Below, piece by piece: positions 61,531 to 64,000 of a DNA stretch of 64,000 nucleotides. The notes below the pieces were generated by a model. That model ran no database searches. It was not told the origin of the DNA and saw only the letters and a program-made list of their open reading frames with translations. Source of the stretch: DATKJS01 sp050015275 (GTDB lineage Bacteria; Acidobacteriota; Aminicenantia; Aminicenantales; Saccharicenantaceae); the NCBI GenBank assembly GCA_050015275.1, contig JBEKBS010000009.1:1-64000 (forward strand), in the 5' to 3' direction. Each line of letters starts with the position of its first letter. The first letter of the stretch is position 1. Made by a program: the position numbers and the translations under genes.

Positions 61531-61560
61531 TTGCGGGCCGCTGAACCCGTATGGTAAAGT
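61531..61560 (+). promoter_or_regulatory. Possible promoter for the serine hydrolase
   Basis: TTGCGG (61531-61536), 18 bases, then TAAAGT (61555-61560), with TGG before the -10. It lies 70 bases before the ATG. The -35 is weak. Confidence 0.4.
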
Positions 61561-61629
61561 ATGGCGAGTTTTGATGTCCGATATCCGCAGATCCTGTCTT
61601 TTTATTAAGGTCCGGACAAGGAGGCTTAG

Positions 61630-63747
61630 ATGAACCGCTCTGTCAGGAATTCCGTTTTTATCGCCCTCGTCCTGTTTTTGTCCGCAGGCGTCCCGTCACT
61701 CGCGGCCGCACCGCCCGACCTCGCCGGTCACTGGGACGGGGCGATCGTCCTGCCGGCCATGAAGGTTGAGTTCAACCTCAACTTCATGAAGCAGGCGGAC
61801 GGTTCCTGGAAAGGGGACATCTCGATCCCGATCCAGAACATCAAGAATATGCCTTTGTCCGATATCAAAGCCGACGGGGCGAAAATCTCCTTCGCCATGC
61901 CCGGGATCCCGGGGAACCCGGCCTTCGCCGGCACGCTGAACGCGGACGGGAACAAGCTCGCCGGGGATTTCACCCAGGGAGGGCAGAAATTCACGTTCGA
62001 GATCGCCCGGGGCGCTGACCCCGCGGCCAAGGCCAAAAAGGCCCTGGAAGGCTTCGACGATGTGGTGACCCAGGGCCTGGCCAAGATCAACGTCCCCGGC
62101 GCGGCCGTCGCCGTCGTCAAGGACAACGAGGTCATTTTCGCCAAGGGGTTCGGCTACAAAGACCTCGAAAAGAAACTCCCCATGACCCCCGACACCCTCA
62201 TGGCCATCGGATCATCCTCCAAAGCCTTCACGACCTTCGCCCTGGGCACCCTCGTCGACCAGGGTAAAGTCGAATGGGATAAGCCGCTCCACAATTACAT
62301 CCCCTGGTTCCGGCTCTATGACCCCCAGGCCGGCGAGCGCCTGACGCCCCGCGACCTGGTCACTCATCGCTCCGGGCTGCCCCGCCACGACCTCGTCTGG
62401 TACAACAATTTTACATCGACCCGCGAGCAGCTCGTCCGCAGCCTGGCGTTCCTCCCTCCGAGCGCAGATCTCCGCGAGCGCTGGCAATACAACAACCTCA
62501 TGTTCCTCACGGCCGGCTACCTGGTCGAGGTCCTGACGGGGAAGCCCTGGGAGGATTCGATCCGGACGCTGGTCTTCAATCCCCTGGGGATGACCCGGAG
62601 CAACTTCTCCGTCGTTGATTCGCAAAAGGACAGCGATTTCGCCCTGCCTTACACCGAGCGCGACGGCAAGCTCGTCAAGATCCCCTTCCGCAACATCACC
62701 AACATCGGCCCGGCCGGGGCCATCAATTCAAGTGTCAACGAGATGGCCCATTGGGTCATGGTCCATATCAACAATGGGAAATATAGGGACGCGCAGGTCA
62801 TTAATCCCGTCACCCTCAACGACATGCACTCGGCCTACATGCCCACGGGGGCGACCTCGACCCGCCCGGACATCTCCCCGGCGGATTACGGTCTCGGCTG
62901 GTTCATCGACACCTACCGCGGGCACCAGCGGGTCGAGCACGGCGGGAATATCGACGGCTTCTCGGCCTTGGTCTGCCTTTTCCCGAAGGACGGGCTCGGC
63001 TTTGTCGTCCTGACCAACAAGAACGGCACGCCCTTCCCCGGCCTCGTCGTCCAGACCGCCGCTGACCGCATCTTCGGTCTCGAGGCCGTTGACTGGATCG
63101 GTGAAGCGGCCAAGAACCAGACCGAGGGCAATGAGGCCCAGAAAACGGCCGAGCAGAAGAAAGCGGCCCGCCGCCGCCCCGGGACGACGCCCTCCCACAA
63201 ACTCGAAGAATATGCCGGCGACTACTGGCATCCCGGGTACGGCGCCCTCGAGGTCGAGCTCAAGGAAGGCCGTCTCCGCTTCACTTATAACGCGATCACC
63301 ACGCCCCTCGAGCATTGGCATTTCGACACCTTCAACGGCCTGAAGACCGACGATCCCACCTTCCAGGATATGAAGCTGACCTTCCGGACCGACGTCAACG
63401 GAAACGTGGCGGCCTTGGCGGTGCCCTTCGAGCCGACCCTGGACGAGATCGTTTTCACGAAGAAGCCGGAAGCGAAGCTCTCCGACTCCGCTTACCTCAA
63501 GAACGTCGTCGGGACTTACCAGCTCATGCGCCAGACCATCACGGTTGGCTTGAGAGGCGCCAGCCTAACGCTCGTCCTTCCCGGCCAGCCCGTCTATGAC
63601 CTCGTGCCCGAGCTCGGCGGCGAGTACTCTCTGAAGCAAGCCAAGGTCGTGAGCTTGAGGTTCATCGAGGACGCCAAGGGACTTGTGACGGGCTTGGAGA
63701 TCAACCAGCCCGGCGGCGTCTTCGAGGCGAAACGGGTCAATAAGTGA
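61630..63747 (+). CDS. Exported class C beta-lactamase-type serine hydrolase with extra domains
   Basis: The 705-residue protein has a signal peptide ending SLAAA. Residues ~27-135 are a beta-barrel-like domain (LAGHWDGAIVLPAMKVEFN). The serine hydrolase domain (~145-480) carries S195-x-x-K198 (SSSKAF), Y287-x-N289 (QYNNLM) and H437-G-G (EHGGNIDG). A charged linker (NQTEGNEAQKTAEQKKAARRR) leads to a DUF3471-like C-terminal domain (~510-700, HKLEEYAGDYWHPGYG). Such proteins act as D-amino-acid or D-peptide hydrolases, esterases or cell-wall carboxypeptidases; the actual substrate is unknown. The gene is bracketed by two palindromic repeats. Confidence 0.85.
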   Translation: MNRSVRNSVFIALVLFLSAGVPSLAAAPPDLAGHWDGAIVLPAMKVEFNLNFMKQADGSWKGDISIPIQNIKNMPLSDIKADGAKISFAMPGIPGNPAFAGTLNADGNKLAGDFTQGGQKFTFEIARGADPAAKAKKALEGFDDVVTQGLAKINVPGAAVAVVKDNEVIFAKGFGYKDLEKKLPMTPDTLMAIGSSSKAFTTFALGTLVDQGKVEWDKPLHNYIPWFRLYDPQAGERLTPRDLVTHRSGLPRHDLVWYNNFTSTREQLVRSLAFLPPSADLRERWQYNNLMFLTAGYLVEVLTGKPWEDSIRTLVFNPLGMTRSNFSVVDSQKDSDFALPYTERDGKLVKIPFRNITNIGPAGAINSSVNEMAHWVMVHINNGKYRDAQVINPVTLNDMHSAYMPTGATSTRPDISPADYGLGWFIDTYRGHQRVEHGGNIDGFSALVCLFPKDGLGFVVLTNKNGTPFPGLVVQTAADRIFGLEAVDWIGEAAKNQTEGNEAQKTAEQKKAARRRPGTTPSHKLEEYAGDYWHPGYGALEVELKEGRLRFTYNAITTPLEHWHFDTFNGLKTDDPTFQDMKLTFRTDVNGNVAALAVPFEPTLDEIVFTKKPEAKLSDSAYLKNVVGTYQLMRQTITVGLRGASLTLVLPGQPVYDLVPELGGEYSLKQAKVVSLRFIEDAKGLVTGLEINQPGGVFEAKRVNK

Positions 63748-63762
63748 TTTCCTCATTTCCCC

Positions 63763-63848
63763 ATTCGGTGACACACAACTCATTACCGAAATAGAGTTCG
63801 GCAGAGCCCTCCGAATAATTTAGCGCATTGCGTTGTGCGTCAGCGACG
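63763..63848. repeat. Palindromic intergenic repeat, copy 2
   Basis: The first 30 bases (63763-63792) match copy 1 at 29 of 30 positions. The right arm around 63830-63846 (CGTTGTGCGTCA) also matches copy 1. The middle differs and lacks the tandem repeat. It lies 16 bases after the serine hydrolase stop. Confidence 0.7.
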
Positions 63849-63856
63849 TTCTCAGT

Positions 63857-64000
63857 TTAAGAAACGGCCGGGCCTCTGCGCCCAGGCATTTCTTTTCTGA
63901 GGTGGCGAATGAGCGGCCAGGCGACAACGAGCATGACAAGCCCGCTGAATCCGCCGGCATAGCCATCGAAATAACGGCCGGTCACGATCGTGGCGACGTT
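63857..64000 (-). CDS. C-terminal end of a membrane protein, partial
   Basis: A frame open at the right edge ends at TAA (63857-63859). The last 47 residues include a short loop (VTGRYFDGYAGG), one strong membrane helix (FSGLVMLVVAWPLI) and a basic tail (RHLRKEMPGRRGPAVS). The positive end suggests a cytoplasmic C-terminus. The family cannot be judged from this piece. Confidence 0.55.
   Translation of the reverse strand, partial: NVATIVTGRYFDGYAGGFSGLVMLVVAWPLIRHLRKEMPGRRGPAVS

Overview
The window reads as a high-GC Gram-negative heterotroph specialised in polysaccharides and peptides. It has an Oar-like TonB-dependent receptor, lipoproteins and Tat-exported enzymes, and no SusD partner. The combination of many secreted glycoside hydrolases (GH), DUF1579 and DUF3471-type proteins, M24 and POT peptide genes fits an Acidobacteriota-like lineage, possibly Candidatus Aminicenantes. 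That placement is inference from gene content only. No rRNA, tRNA, CRISPR array or recognisable transcription factor was found.

Region 1 (1-21.8 kb, plus strand) is a deoxysugar-oriented saccharolytic locus. In order it holds the end of a TonB receptor, a decayed uroporphyrinogen-decarboxylase-family pseudogene, a GH95 alpha-L-fucosidase-type enzyme, a zinc and an iron alcohol dehydrogenase, a secreted LamG protein, a complete sugar ABC importer, a divergent GH95-like enzyme, a beta-propeller lipoprotein with a discoidin-like tail, a GH78 rhamnosidase-like enzyme with a discoidin tail, and a GH141-like beta-helix protein. Most are tightly spaced and look co-transcribed. Release of L-fucose or L-rhamnose type sugars outside the cytoplasm, import and oxidation is the simplest reading.

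Region 2 (21.4-37.3 kb) is a patchwork. It contains a truncated secreted protein abutting a broken GH39/discoidin gene, a GH10 xylanase and a GH63-like enzyme on the minus strand, then two SDR dehydrogenases and a split GcvPA/GcvPB-like glycine decarboxylase on the plus strand. A GH29 fucosidase-like protein with a changed nucleophile, a prolidase-type peptidase, a DUF1579 protein and a pseudogene with three in-frame stops follow. Three copies of a short G-rich repeat lie between these genes.

Region 3 (37.5-49.1 kb) holds an ABC-2 exporter, an outer-membrane barrel protein with a clear terminator, an SRPBCC protein, class II aldolase, a secreted six-hairpin protein and a 1,607-residue secreted protein. 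That protein combines GH43-like, six-hairpin, GH5-like and GH27 domains.

Region 4 (49.1-64 kb) holds an aspartic protease/PDZ protein, a paralogue of the propeller lipoprotein with a TTG start, an M24 peptidase next to a POT peptide symporter, a RhaT-type rhamnose transporter, a complete potABCD polyamine importer and a large serine hydrolase. PotB carries an unusual hairpin-rich N-terminal extension. The serine hydrolase is bracketed by two copies of a palindromic repeat.
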